Assembly (NCBI RefSeq): GCF_002078015.1
Contig: NZ_LWBP01000089.1
Location: 124,001 to 188,000, forward strand
Length of the DNA stretch: 64,000 nucleotides
Direction: 5' to 3'
Origin: Niastella populi
GTDB lineage: Bacteria; Bacteroidota; Bacteroidia; Chitinophagales; Chitinophagaceae
Shown here: piece after piece, positions 1 to 8,272 of the stretch
How the letters are laid out: every line of letters starts with the position of its first letter
Numbering within the stretch: the first letter of the stretch is position 1
Program-made: the position numbers and the translations under genes
Notes under the pieces: model-generated
Database searches by the model: none
What the model was told of the DNA's origin: nothing
What the model saw: only the letters and a program-made list of their open reading frames with translations

Positions 1-2
1 AA

Positions 3-533
3 AACGGCATCGGGTTGTTCGTATTTGCAACCGACCTCAATATGTATAACGTAAAACAGTTCTCGCATCTCGATACGCCCGATGTGCCTGTTGCGGAAGC
101 GGTGCGCGCATCGATGTCGATCCCCATGTTCTTCAAAGCCTGGAAGTTCAGCAATAACCTGCCCGATGATCATATTTATGTAGATGGCGGTGTGGTGCTG
201 AATTATCCGCTCACGATCTTCGATACGCCGCAAAACCCCGAGAACCCCCAGACGCTGGGCTTTTTCCTGTATGATAAGAACGGGAATAAAAAACCGAATA
301 CATTAACGTACGATCAGCCTATTGCATACTGTAAAGCATTGTTCGAAACCCTGCTCGATTCGCAGGTGATCGATTTTGCCAACGACCCGGCCATGGAGCA
401 ACGATCGGTGAAGATCGATGACTTCGGCATTGCCGCCACGGATTTCGATATTACACAGCAACAAAAAGAACAGTTATATAAATCGGGAATGGTTTATACA
501 GAAGCATATTTAAAAATTCCCGTATTAAGTTGA
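3..533 (+). CDS. Patatin-like phospholipase, C-terminal part (5' end outside window)
   Basis: The frame is open from the first full codon at position 3, so the gene begins left of the window; the TTG at 15 is only an internal codon. Patatin-family enzymes are Ser-Asp dyad lipid acyl hydrolases. The nucleophile GxSxG would lie upstream and is not visible. What is seen is the second half of the fold: the AVRASMSIPMFF helix that precedes the active-site Asp, then the conserved DGG motif (codons near 183) holding the catalytic Asp, then NYPLTIFD. The remaining 100 or so residues are a helical tail. A perfect terminator follows 27 bases after the stop. A decayed relative of the same family lies near 33.1-33.5 kb. 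The family call is confident; the substrate is unknown. Confidence 0.85.
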   Translation, partial: NGIGLFVFATDLNMYNVKQFSHLDTPDVPVAEAVRASMSIPMFFKAWKFSNNLPDDHIYVDGGVVLNYPLTIFDTPQNPENPQTLGFFLYDKNGNKKPNTLTYDQPIAYCKALFETLLDSQVIDFANDPAMEQRSVKIDDFGIAATDFDITQQQKEQLYKSGMVYTEAYLKIPVLS

Positions 534-559
534 TCGTAACGAATTGATGGGTTCTCACT

Positions 560-598
560 AAGCCATCTGCCAAAAGGCAGATGGCTTTATTCTTTTTA
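560..598 (+). terminator. Intrinsic terminator after patatin gene
   Basis: A 12-bp perfect stem (560-571 with 576-587) closes an AAAA loop and is followed by a T-rich tract (ttattctttttatt). It ends the transcript of the patatin gene. Confidence 0.9.
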
Positions 599-600
599 TT

Positions 601-735
601 GCCAGCCAGTGCCACTTATATGTAGAACAGGGCATCAATATGATCAACGTCAGTAATCCGGCGCCAGGCAACTGTTATGTAACGGTATATAAACAGCAAA
701 AGCGGTTAGGCACACAAAAGCTGATAAAAATGTAG
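601..735 (+). pseudogene. Remnant of a T9SS type A C-terminal sorting domain
   Basis: The frame from 601 to the TAG at 733-735 reads like the end of a type IX secretion sorting domain: an INVSN-(P)APG-x-Y-x-VTVY pattern, then a closing GTQKLIKM. Functional domains of this family end with the same sort of beta-strand plus basic-hydrophobic tail. There is no start codon or upstream protein, and the preceding bases are the patatin terminator, so this is what is left of a lost secreted protein. Inference from motif only; a profile search with the T9SS type A model would decide. Confidence 0.5.
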
Positions 736-1383
736 AATCAACTTTTATAGTTTGATCAAAATCAAAAGATACTAACGTCAACATTATTTCATATGCTATT
801 TTATTGTTGTATTAAATTTTGTTGTAACTTACAAGTAACCTCTTATATCGTCAGCAATAGATCCTTATAGAAAAGAAATTATTGAAAAACCAGGATAGAT
901 CCACGATCCTAAGAAAGCTGGCAACTCTGTTATGAATATCTCATCCGGTTGAGATTTGGTTTGCAGTAGGGAAAATAGCAACTCAGCTATCCGGATCGCC
1001 TCATGTTCACACCTTTGAAAGATTTAACTTTCTGTCCCTAATCCCATTTCACCAAAATGTCCCGTTTTTAATTACACCGTTTTCCTGATTTGTATGATCC
1101 GTACCCTTATTTTTTTATACCTGCGGCATCCCCTGCCCTGTGATCGGCATTGACACAATTGAAAGACCGCAGGTTGAAACCGCTGCGCTTACCCAAACAG
1201 GCGAGCGCCCACTCCCCCATGCGATCTCAAACGCCACCTTTAGCCCGCTCACATGCTGGTTATTGATTATCCGTCAATGATTTTACGGCTTTCGTAAACG
1301 GATTTCCCGATCGCTACCCCCATTTACCATGAATGCCAATACTTTCGCGCCGATTTACAGTAACCAAAGTCTGAGCATTCATT
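736..1383 (+). other. Long gene-free region / leader before TonB receptor, possible structured RNA
   Basis: About 650 bases without a credible gene. It holds several possible RNA helices: GGATAG (893-898) can pair with CTATCC (987-992), enclosing a hairpin with stem ATCTCA/TGAGAT (938-943 with 950-955); further down ACCTGCGG (1119-1126) can pair with CCGCAGGT (1167-1174). The layout (long leader, nested helices, metal/siderophore receptor downstream) would fit a regulatory leader. I compared it by eye with cobalamin, SAM and TPP riboswitches and recognised none. Confidence 0.3.
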
Positions 1384-3741
1384 ATGAACAAAATTGTAGC
1401 TTTTTTACTCCTGTGCATTTGTATGGCGCTTACCGCAACGGCACAGGAAAACACAGGTTCCATTAAAGGTGTGGTATTGAACGCCGATGGCAAACCTGCA
1501 CCGGCAGCTTCCGTTCTGCTTGCTGCCAAACAAATAACCGTTACTACCGATGAACATGGCATTTTCCGCATTGCCAACCTGCAACCCGGATCATACGAAC
1601 TGGTGATCACTCTTATCGGGCATGAACCGGTAACGCATACCGTAAAAGTGAACGCCGGCAAAACCACCCAGCCCGCTGTTTCGCTGAAAGCCGCCAATAA
1701 ACAACTGACCAATGTTACGGTTACCGGAAGATCAGACCTGCGTGCGGTAAAGCAACAAGCCTATACGGTAACTGCTATCGACGCTACCCGGCTCCATAAT
1801 ACGCCCAAAGACATCAACCAGGTACTGAACCATACAACCGGTATCAAGATCAGGGAAGAAGGCGGACTGGGTTCCAACTACTCTTTCTCCCTGAACGGTT
1901 TTACCGGCAAACAGGTACGCTTTTTTTTAGATGGCATGCCGATGGACAATTTCGGTTCTGCCCTGTCGCTGAACAACCTGCCCATCAATATGGCCGAAAG
2001 AATTGAAGTATACAAAGGCGTAGTACCAATTTCTTTAGGTACCGATGCCCTGGGCGGGGCCGTTAACGTAATCACCAACCAGAAAATAAAACAATACCTC
2101 GACGCTTCCTATAGCATCGGTTCGTTCAATACCCACCGCGCCTCTTTAAATTCACGCTATACTTTCAATAACGGTTTTACAGTTAACGTGAATGGTTTCT
2201 ATAATTATTCCGACAACGACTATAAAATAAATGTACAAATACCCGATGCCCAAACCGGCATTTATGGCGAACCGGTAAAAATAAAAAGGTTTCACGATGC
2301 CTACCGCTCTCACATGGGCCAGGTAGAAGCCGGCTTTGTAAACAGGCAGTTTGCCGACAAGCTGTTGTTTGGCCTGATCGTGGCCGAAAACAGAAAAGAA
2401 GTGCAAACCGGTATGAACATGGACCTGGTGGCCGGCCATGTTTTCAACAGCAGCGAATCACTTATTCCTACCTTCAAGTATAAAAAAGAGAACCTGTTTA
2501 TAAAAGGGCTAACGGTACTGGCCAATGCCAATATGAGCTTTGTGAAAACAGGCATTACCGATACCAGCTCCCGCAAGTACGACTGGCACGGCAATTACAT
2601 CGTAAAAACATTCGGCAGCAACTCGGGCGAGATCTCTTACTACAAAACGGAATTCAGGTTCAACGACCGCAACGCGCTCGCTAACGCTAACCTTTCCTAT
2701 GAAATAAATAAACAGCATAGCTTTAGCCTGAACCATAATTATTCGTATGCCCGCCGGAAAGGGGAAGATCCTATTGCCGTTGATCCGATCCCCTTCAGCG
2801 AGCCCAACACCTTATCGAAGCATGTAACCGGTTTGGCCTATAGATATGCCACCCTGAACAACCGGTTTTCCGCAACAGTGTTCACCAAACTCTTCAGCAT
2901 GCGGGCCAGCACGGTTGAAGCTGAATGGGGAACGCATGAAAGTATGAGCAGCAGTTATAACAAATCGGGCTATGGCGTTGCCGCCACCTGGTTCATCTTC
3001 CCGTTTGCACAGGTAAAAGCTTCCTATGAAAGCACCTGGCGTTTGCCCGAAGGCGAAGAAATGTTCGGTAACGGATTGCTGTTACAGAACAACCCTTACC
3101 TGAAACCTGAGCACAGTCATAACGTAAACGTTGGTTTGTCACTGGCAAAAACTTTTGGCAAACACAAATTCGAAGGCGAGGTGAATTACCTGTACCGCAA
3201 ATCAGGCGATTTCATCAGGCTTGAATCGGACGGACAAACAAGCCGGTATTCGAACCTCGACAGCGTAAGAACATCCGGTATTGAATGGGGCGTACGCTAT
3301 ACGTACAACGATGCCTTAACGCTCGAAGTGAACAGCACTTACCAGAATACCCTCAACATAAAAACATATGAGCAGGGCCTTCCTAACTATATTTACTGGG
3401 ACCGCTTACCGAACATGCCATATTTATTCGGCAGCTTCGATGCAGCATACCGGTTTAAAAAAGCGTTCTATGACCATGATGCGCTTACCATTGGCATAGG
3501 CGGAAATTTCACAGAGAAGTTTTATCTCTTCTGGCCAAGCCAGGGCAGCACAGAAAGCAAATTCATCATTCCGCAACAATTCACGCAGGATGCAACAGTA
3601 ACCTGGTCTCTCCAAAATGGCAGGTACAATATTGCCGTACAATGCGCCAACATAGGCAATGTAAAAGTATATGACAATTTCAGGTTGCAGAAACCCGGCC
3701 GCGCATTCAATGTAAAGCTGAGATACTTTTTACATAACTAA
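1384..3741 (+). CDS. TonB-dependent outer membrane receptor, XusA-like
   Basis: A 785-residue outer membrane transporter. Residues 1-20 form a signal peptide ending in TATAQ. Residues about 25-105 are a carboxypeptidase-regulatory-like beta-sandwich (GSIKGVVLNADG start), followed by the plug domain (about 115-230, with the IRGF-like LNGFTGKQVRFFLDGMP segment and the VPISLGTDALGGAVNV end) and a 22-strand-type barrel to an aromatic C-terminus. It is followed 26 bases later by a DUF4374 lipoprotein. In Bacteroides thetaiotaomicron that pairing (XusA plus XusB) takes up siderophores made by other bacteria. Here the pairing supports xenosiderophore or other iron-chelate uptake. Substrate not proven; no PepSY reductase (XusC) follows. 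Confidence 0.8.
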   Translation: MNKIVAFLLLCICMALTATAQENTGSIKGVVLNADGKPAPAASVLLAAKQITVTTDEHGIFRIANLQPGSYELVITLIGHEPVTHTVKVNAGKTTQPAVSLKAANKQLTNVTVTGRSDLRAVKQQAYTVTAIDATRLHNTPKDINQVLNHTTGIKIREEGGLGSNYSFSLNGFTGKQVRFFLDGMPMDNFGSALSLNNLPINMAERIEVYKGVVPISLGTDALGGAVNVITNQKIKQYLDASYSIGSFNTHRASLNSRYTFNNGFTVNVNGFYNYSDNDYKINVQIPDAQTGIYGEPVKIKRFHDAYRSHMGQVEAGFVNRQFADKLLFGLIVAENRKEVQTGMNMDLVAGHVFNSSESLIPTFKYKKENLFIKGLTVLANANMSFVKTGITDTSSRKYDWHGNYIVKTFGSNSGEISYYKTEFRFNDRNALANANLSYEINKQHSFSLNHNYSYARRKGEDPIAVDPIPFSEPNTLSKHVTGLAYRYATLNNRFSATVFTKLFSMRASTVEAEWGTHESMSSSYNKSGYGVAATWFIFPFAQVKASYESTWRLPEGEEMFGNGLLLQNNPYLKPEHSHNVNVGLSLAKTFGKHKFEGEVNYLYRKSGDFIRLESDGQTSRYSNLDSVRTSGIEWGVRYTYNDALTLEVNSTYQNTLNIKTYEQGLPNYIYWDRLPNMPYLFGSFDAAYRFKKAFYDHDALTIGIGGNFTEKFYLFWPSQGSTESKFIIPQQFTQDATVTWSLQNGRYNIAVQCANIGNVKVYDNFRLQKPGRAFNVKLRYFLHN

Positions 3742-3767
3742 TTTTTTTCATAGCAAAGCCTTTCACC

Positions 3768-5018
3768 ATGTTCAGTCAAAACTCAAAATATACGCGCTCA
3801 TTTTTGTTCCTCTTAACCGCAGCCCTGGTGCTGAGCGGTTGTTATAAAGAAAAAAAGAAGTTCCTGCAGGAAGGCGGTAACTACGTTCTTGCCTTACGCA
3901 CCCAGGGAAGCGGAAACAGCACTACCGACTACCTGCTTACTGCCAATAGCATCAGCACGGGTTATCAAACCATATCGTCAACCGGTAACGGCATCGAACA
4001 ACTGGCCTGGTGTTATTTTGGCACCACCGGTAATACGGTTATGAGCTTTAGTTATGGCACAAACAACGTAGGCATTGGTTACTCACTGGCCGAAGGCGGC
4101 CGCCTGTACGAAAAAGGCAGGATCTCCTTTGAACGTATGGACTGCTTCGGGAAGGGCGACGACAGCACCCTTATTGCTATAGGCGCGCCCTGGGGTGGCG
4201 GCAGCTACGATTGCCAGATCCAACTGATAGATACCCGTAACATCAGGATAAAGAAAAAGAAACTGACGCCCTTATACATGCGCGATCCCTCGGATGTGCT
4301 GAACAAATGGCCAACCTCCATTGTGGTAAATGATAACAAAATGTATGTTTCTTTCTATCCGCTCGACGGCGTAAGCTGGAGTACCGACCTTACCGATACC
4401 GCTTATGTAGCCATATATTCTTATCCCGGACTGGATTCCATTGCTATCATAAAAGATACCCGCACCGGTCCGATCGGTTATTACGGAAACCAGGTGAATA
4501 TGATTAAAACGGAAAACGGTGATATTTATACGTTCTCACCCAGTTCGCTGTCGTCGGGTTATACGCAGGCAACAAAAAAATCGGGCATCCTGCGCATCAA
4601 CAGCGGGCAAACAGCCTTCGACCCTTCCTGGTTCTTTGATGTAGAAACCGCCTCCAACGGCGCCAAACTATTGTCAGCAACCTATGCCGGCAGCGGTTTG
4701 CTGGTGGCCAGGATGCAAAAAGCGGGCACAGATACAGCGGTTGGCTGGGGTACCTTTGACGTAGAAAATCCTATTTGCCAGGTAGCCATTATTGACCTGA
4801 ACAATAAAACGGTTAAAATAGTGACCGACATTCCCGATCATGGCGGGCAGTATGGATCGCAGGGATTGTTAGAGGATGGGAAAGTATATGTATCCGTTAC
4901 TTCCACTATCGCCGGTGAATCGCGCATCTATGCCGTTGATCCGTTAACGGCCACTGCTTCCAAAGCTGCAAAGATCGAAGGACTGGAAGTGCCTGCTATT
5001 TACAAGCTAACGAACTAA
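3768..5018 (+). CDS. DUF4374 surface lipoprotein, XusB-like
   Basis: A 416-residue protein with a signal peptide and lipobox LVLSGC (Cys about residue 25), so it is lipid-anchored. The rest is rich in repeated beta-strands typical of a seven-bladed propeller. The family (DUF4374) includes XusB, a cell-surface lipoprotein that captures siderophore and hands it to the XusA TonB receptor. The gene sits 26 bases after such a receptor, same strand, with no terminator between, so the two are very likely one operon. The DUF4374 call is from overall pattern and context; the bound siderophore is unknown. Confidence 0.7.
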   Translation: MFSQNSKYTRSFLFLLTAALVLSGCYKEKKKFLQEGGNYVLALRTQGSGNSTTDYLLTANSISTGYQTISSTGNGIEQLAWCYFGTTGNTVMSFSYGTNNVGIGYSLAEGGRLYEKGRISFERMDCFGKGDDSTLIAIGAPWGGGSYDCQIQLIDTRNIRIKKKKLTPLYMRDPSDVLNKWPTSIVVNDNKMYVSFYPLDGVSWSTDLTDTAYVAIYSYPGLDSIAIIKDTRTGPIGYYGNQVNMIKTENGDIYTFSPSSLSSGYTQATKKSGILRINSGQTAFDPSWFFDVETASNGAKLLSATYAGSGLLVARMQKAGTDTAVGWGTFDVENPICQVAIIDLNNKTVKIVTDIPDHGGQYGSQGLLEDGKVYVSVTSTIAGESRIYAVDPLTATASKAAKIEGLEVPAIYKLTN

Positions 5019-5032
5019 TGAATGAGGGGGTG

Positions 5033-5102
5033 GCGCTTCGTGAATCGGCAATCGTGAAACGTGAAACGCTGAAGTTTGCCGTTTCACGTCTGCCGTTTGC
5101 CG
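5033..5102. repeat. Fold-back heptamer array (array A)
   Basis: Ten consecutive 7-bp units run without a break in spacing from 15 bases after the DUF4374 stop codon. The first half uses GTGAAAC-type units (5054, 5061); the second half switches to the opposite strand sense (TTTGCCG at 5075 and 5096, TTTCACG at 5082) while keeping the same 7-bp phase. CGTGAAAC (5053, 5060) is the exact reverse complement of GTTTCACG at 5081-5088, so the RNA can fold back. Confidence 0.75.
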
Positions 5103-5268
5103 ACGTACGCCGCGCCGAGGTTTGCCGCCTGCCTACAAAAGCCCTGGTTACTGCAAATGATATTTAGCCACACATTATTGCAATACAAATATTCAATGCC
5201 ATGTAACTGCTATCAGTAGCTGTAATGGTCCGTTACTTTTCCACAAAGAAAGTTATCGTGATATTAAA

Positions 5269-5282
5269 GGGTAATTTTACCC
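5269..5282. promoter_or_regulatory. Palindrome upstream of GH64 gene, possible operator
   Basis: GGGTAA and TTACCC separated by two bases form a 6-bp inverted repeat 28 bases before the GH64 start codon. Position and symmetry would suit a regulator binding site or a short 5' hairpin. No matching regulator is adjacent. Confidence 0.3.
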
Positions 5283-5309
5283 AAATATCCGTTTAACTAA
5301 CATTTCTTT

Positions 5310-7502
5310 ATGAAAACGACGAAACCTTTTCTACTCAAAGCAGTATGTACAGGCCGCCGGCTGGCACTTGTACTACTTTCCTTTCTCTTTACCGGCAATA
5401 CATGGAGCCAGCCGGTAGTACCCTTTACATTCAACAACAATTCGGCTTTCAGCGATGCCAACGTGTATGTGGCAGTTGTTGGTATCATCAACGATAATCA
5501 CGTGTGGATCGATACCAAAACAGGCGCGGTGCGGCCGATGAGCGCTTCAGACAACACAGTTGCAGGACCGGTAATTGGCGGCAACCAGGGACCCGGCGGC
5601 AATGGCCGTTATGCCAACTGTTTTGCAAAACTGAGCGAGATCCCCAACAAAACCATCAATATGCCCGGCATCGCAGGCTGCCGCATATTGATCTCGTTCA
5701 ATTCACAATTATACCTGTACTTCTTTGGCGCATCGGGTGCGCCCAGTGGTTATGCGGCGCCCAACCTCGCCAATCCTACCGATCCCAACCAGGGCATCCG
5801 GTTCGAAATGATTGAGCTCACCAACGCGGCCAATGGCTTATGGGCCAATACAACAAGGGTCGATTCGTACCAATACCCCATGGGGCTTGAAGTATGGGGC
5901 AATAACGGGTTCTACAAAAAAGTAGGTGAAATAAAAACACACGCGCAGATCCTGGCGCAATGGCAGGCACAGGCGCCGGCCGCCTTTGCCGGTTGTTACG
6001 ACGCCACCAATGGCATTATTAAATTCCCGTCGAAAACAAGCGCTTTCCAAAGCGGAGCACAGGCCAATTACTTTGGTTCGTACATCGATGCCATCTGGGC
6101 CAAATACAGGAATGAGAACCTGGTATTCAACGCCGGCGATGCAGGCATCTGGAGCGGCCGCGTTTCAGGTAACGTATTTACGTTCACCCGTACCTCAGAC
6201 GGCGCGGTTGGTGTAATAGCCAACAAACCCACCAATACCGAAGCCATGGAAGGCAGTGGTGTATTGGCCAGCGGCGGCCAGTGGGACAAAGTAGTGCAGG
6301 CGCAGGTTTGCGCAGCGATCAACCGCCATGCCATCGATCTCAACCTTGGCAACGGCGCTATGCAGGACCTGGCCAACGAATCGAAATACTATGTAACGGC
6401 ACCATACAACTGGTACTGCAAATTCTGGCATCAGCCCGATATCAGTCTGAACAGCCTTACCTACTCGTTCTGTTACGACGATGTGTTCGATAAATCATCG
6501 ACCATCAACGCTTCATCGCCCATCCGCGCAACCATCACTGTGGGTGGTTATCCCGGCGGAACATCAGGCGGCGTGGCAACCGTTTATAAAGATTGCAACT
6601 ATGGCGGTTCGGCAGTGGGCCTGAATGCAGGCTCATATACCCTAAGCCAGCTGAATGCACTGGGTATTTTGAATGACGACATTTCCTCGATAAAAGTAAA
6701 CAGTGGATATAAGGTTACGCTTTACAAACACGACAATTTTGGCGGAGGCGCAATAGTTAAGACCGGGGAAGACGCCTGCCTGGTCGACGATAACTTCAAT
6801 GATTCTACCTCATCACTGAAAGTGGAAACGAATTCTTCCGCTTTCTCAACGGTTATACAGGCGGAAGATTATACTTATATGGCGGGTGTGCAAACAGAAG
6901 CCACCACCGATGCGGGCGGCGGTTTGAATGTTGGTTATATAGAAGCCGGTGACTGGATGTCGTACAACGTAACCATCCCCGTTGCTGGCACCTATCGCGT
7001 TATCTACCGTGTAGCGAGCCCCAACAGCGGCATGACCCTGCGTTTGGAAAAAGACGCCGGAACAACGCAACTGGGTTCGGTAACCATTCCCAATACCGGC
7101 GCCTGGCAAAACTGGACCACCGTAGCGCATAATGTAAACCTGCCTGCAGGTACTTACCCTATCGGCATTGCTACGGCAACCGGCGGGTTCAACATAAATT
7201 ACTTAACCATCACCAGTAATTTATCGGCGCGCCTGGCTACACAGAACATAGAACAGCAGCTGGCAGCGGCGGAAAACAGCGCCCTGAGCATTGCGCCCAA
7301 TCCGGTACGCAACCAGCTGTACCTTAAAGGGTATGAAAAAGTACAAACACTGACCGTGTATGACCTTGGCGGCCGCGAATTGATGAAAGTGACCAAACCG
7401 GGCAGCACCATAAACATTCAATCACTGAATGCCGGTGTATATATTATTAAATTAAATCGTACCGATAACAGTGTTAAAACTGTAAAGATCGTAAAGCAAT
7501 AG
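5310..7502 (+). CDS. Secreted GH64 beta-1,3-glucanase with crystallin-like domain, CBM6 and T9SS tail
   Basis: A 730-residue secreted enzyme. After a signal peptide (cleavage near residue 34, GNTWSQ), residues about 36-415 match the GH64 thaumatin-like fold: NPTDPNQGIRFEMIE, GLWANTTRVDSYQYPMGLEV, the YIDAIW helix, WSGRVSG and the closing YSFCYDD. GH64 enzymes cut beta-1,3-glucan such as laminarin or fungal wall glucan. Residues about 420-508 carry two beta/gamma-crystallin-like motifs (YKDCNYGG, YKHDNFGG). Residues about 513-640 are a CBM6 carbohydrate-binding module (QAEDY start). Residues about 655-730 are a type A T9SS sorting domain (APNPVRNQLYL to VKIVKQ), so it is exported by type IX secretion and either released or surface-held. 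A strong terminator follows. The gene appears monocistronic. Confidence 0.88.
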   Translation: MKTTKPFLLKAVCTGRRLALVLLSFLFTGNTWSQPVVPFTFNNNSAFSDANVYVAVVGIINDNHVWIDTKTGAVRPMSASDNTVAGPVIGGNQGPGGNGRYANCFAKLSEIPNKTINMPGIAGCRILISFNSQLYLYFFGASGAPSGYAAPNLANPTDPNQGIRFEMIELTNAANGLWANTTRVDSYQYPMGLEVWGNNGFYKKVGEIKTHAQILAQWQAQAPAAFAGCYDATNGIIKFPSKTSAFQSGAQANYFGSYIDAIWAKYRNENLVFNAGDAGIWSGRVSGNVFTFTRTSDGAVGVIANKPTNTEAMEGSGVLASGGQWDKVVQAQVCAAINRHAIDLNLGNGAMQDLANESKYYVTAPYNWYCKFWHQPDISLNSLTYSFCYDDVFDKSSTINASSPIRATITVGGYPGGTSGGVATVYKDCNYGGSAVGLNAGSYTLSQLNALGILNDDISSIKVNSGYKVTLYKHDNFGGGAIVKTGEDACLVDDNFNDSTSSLKVETNSSAFSTVIQAEDYTYMAGVQTEATTDAGGGLNVGYIEAGDWMSYNVTIPVAGTYRVIYRVASPNSGMTLRLEKDAGTTQLGSVTIPNTGAWQNWTTVAHNVNLPAGTYPIGIATATGGFNINYLTITSNLSARLATQNIEQQLAAAENSALSIAPNPVRNQLYLKGYEKVQTLTVYDLGGRELMKVTKPGSTINIQSLNAGVYIIKLNRTDNSVKTVKIVKQ

Positions 7503-7504
7503 GC

Positions 7505-7545
7505 AAAAAGTGCCACACTTTGAAAGTGTGGCACTTTTTTGTTTT
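7505..7545 (+). terminator. Intrinsic terminator after GH64 gene
   Basis: A 16-bp stem (7505-7520 with 7524-7539) around a TGA loop, with A-tract and T-tract flanks; it starts two bases after the GH64 stop codon. The A/T flanks would let it work in both directions. Confidence 0.92.
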
Positions 7546-7612
7546 CACCAAATAAGACAAATGTTTTACAGAAGGTATCACCCCGAAACAGCAGTTTCTC
7601 TATTTTTGCAAT

Positions 7613-8086
7613 ATGAAACAAATCATCCTCACGGCACTTGTTGCCTTTAGCTTTATAAAAGCATCAGCACAACCACCGGCCGGTGATGCAAAACCCGGCG
7701 ACTGGTATGGCGAGAAAATACATACCGAAAATGCGATCGACATTGCGCAAATTCCGGCGAAGCTCAATGAGAAGGAGTCGTTCAACACCAAAGTAAAAGC
7801 GAAAGTGCTGGATGTTTGTCCGAAAAAAGGCTGCTGGTTAAAGCTGGCCGTTAACGACAGCACCACGGCATTTGTAAAAATGAAAGACTACGGGTTCTTT
7901 CTGCCTGTGGCGGTAAAGGGAAAGACCATCGTGATGGATGGCGAAGTAAAGATGCTCACCACATCGGTTGATGAGTTGCAGCACTACGCCAAAGACGCCA
8001 AAAAATCACAGGCGGAAATTAACGCCATTACCCAGCCTAAGAAAGAGATCAGGTTTACAGCAACCGGTATCACTGTAGTTGAATAA
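7613..8086 (+). CDS. DUF4920 domain exported protein
   Basis: A 157-residue protein with a signal peptide (residues 1-19, ending IKASAQ). The mature part has the DUF4920 signature: a VCPKKGCWLKL segment with two cysteines four residues apart, then FVKMKDYGFFLPV. Proteins of this family are small periplasmic beta-barrel-like (OB-type) proteins of unknown role; the Cys pair hints at metal or redox chemistry. The sequence TATTTTTG at 7601-7608 resembles the Bacteroidota -7 element and lies only four bases before the ATG, which would give an almost leaderless transcript; no good -33 element is seen. The downstream TonB operon is separated by a terminator. Confidence 0.8.
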   Translation: MKQIILTALVAFSFIKASAQPPAGDAKPGDWYGEKIHTENAIDIAQIPAKLNEKESFNTKVKAKVLDVCPKKGCWLKLAVNDSTTAFVKMKDYGFFLPVAVKGKTIVMDGEVKMLTTSVDELQHYAKDAKKSQAEINAITQPKKEIRFTATGITVVE

Positions 8087-8227
8087 TTACAGGTAACTGG
8101 GTAGTATACGGTTTATTGCAACCGGCGTTACCATTGCAAAGAAATTTTCGCCGGCAGTTTGCATAAACACATAACGATACTATTGTATTTTTCTTTTTTC
8201 GTAAATGAATTTCCCGGTATGGGTAAT

Positions 8228-8255
8228 ATGGTCCTTCGAAAAGGGACCATTTTTG
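8228..8255 (+). terminator. Intrinsic terminator between DUF4920 and TonB operon
   Basis: ATGGTCC (8228-8234) pairs with GGACCAT (8244-8250) and is followed by TTTTG. It lies 18 bases before the next start codon, so it could also act as an attenuator for the TonB operon. Confidence 0.65.
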
Positions 8256-8272
8256 CATTATAGCAATTCCCG

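Noticed and set aside
736-1383. Cobalamin, SAM or TPP riboswitch
   Set aside because: None of the conserved cores of these classes could be found by eye; kept only as a possible unknown leader.
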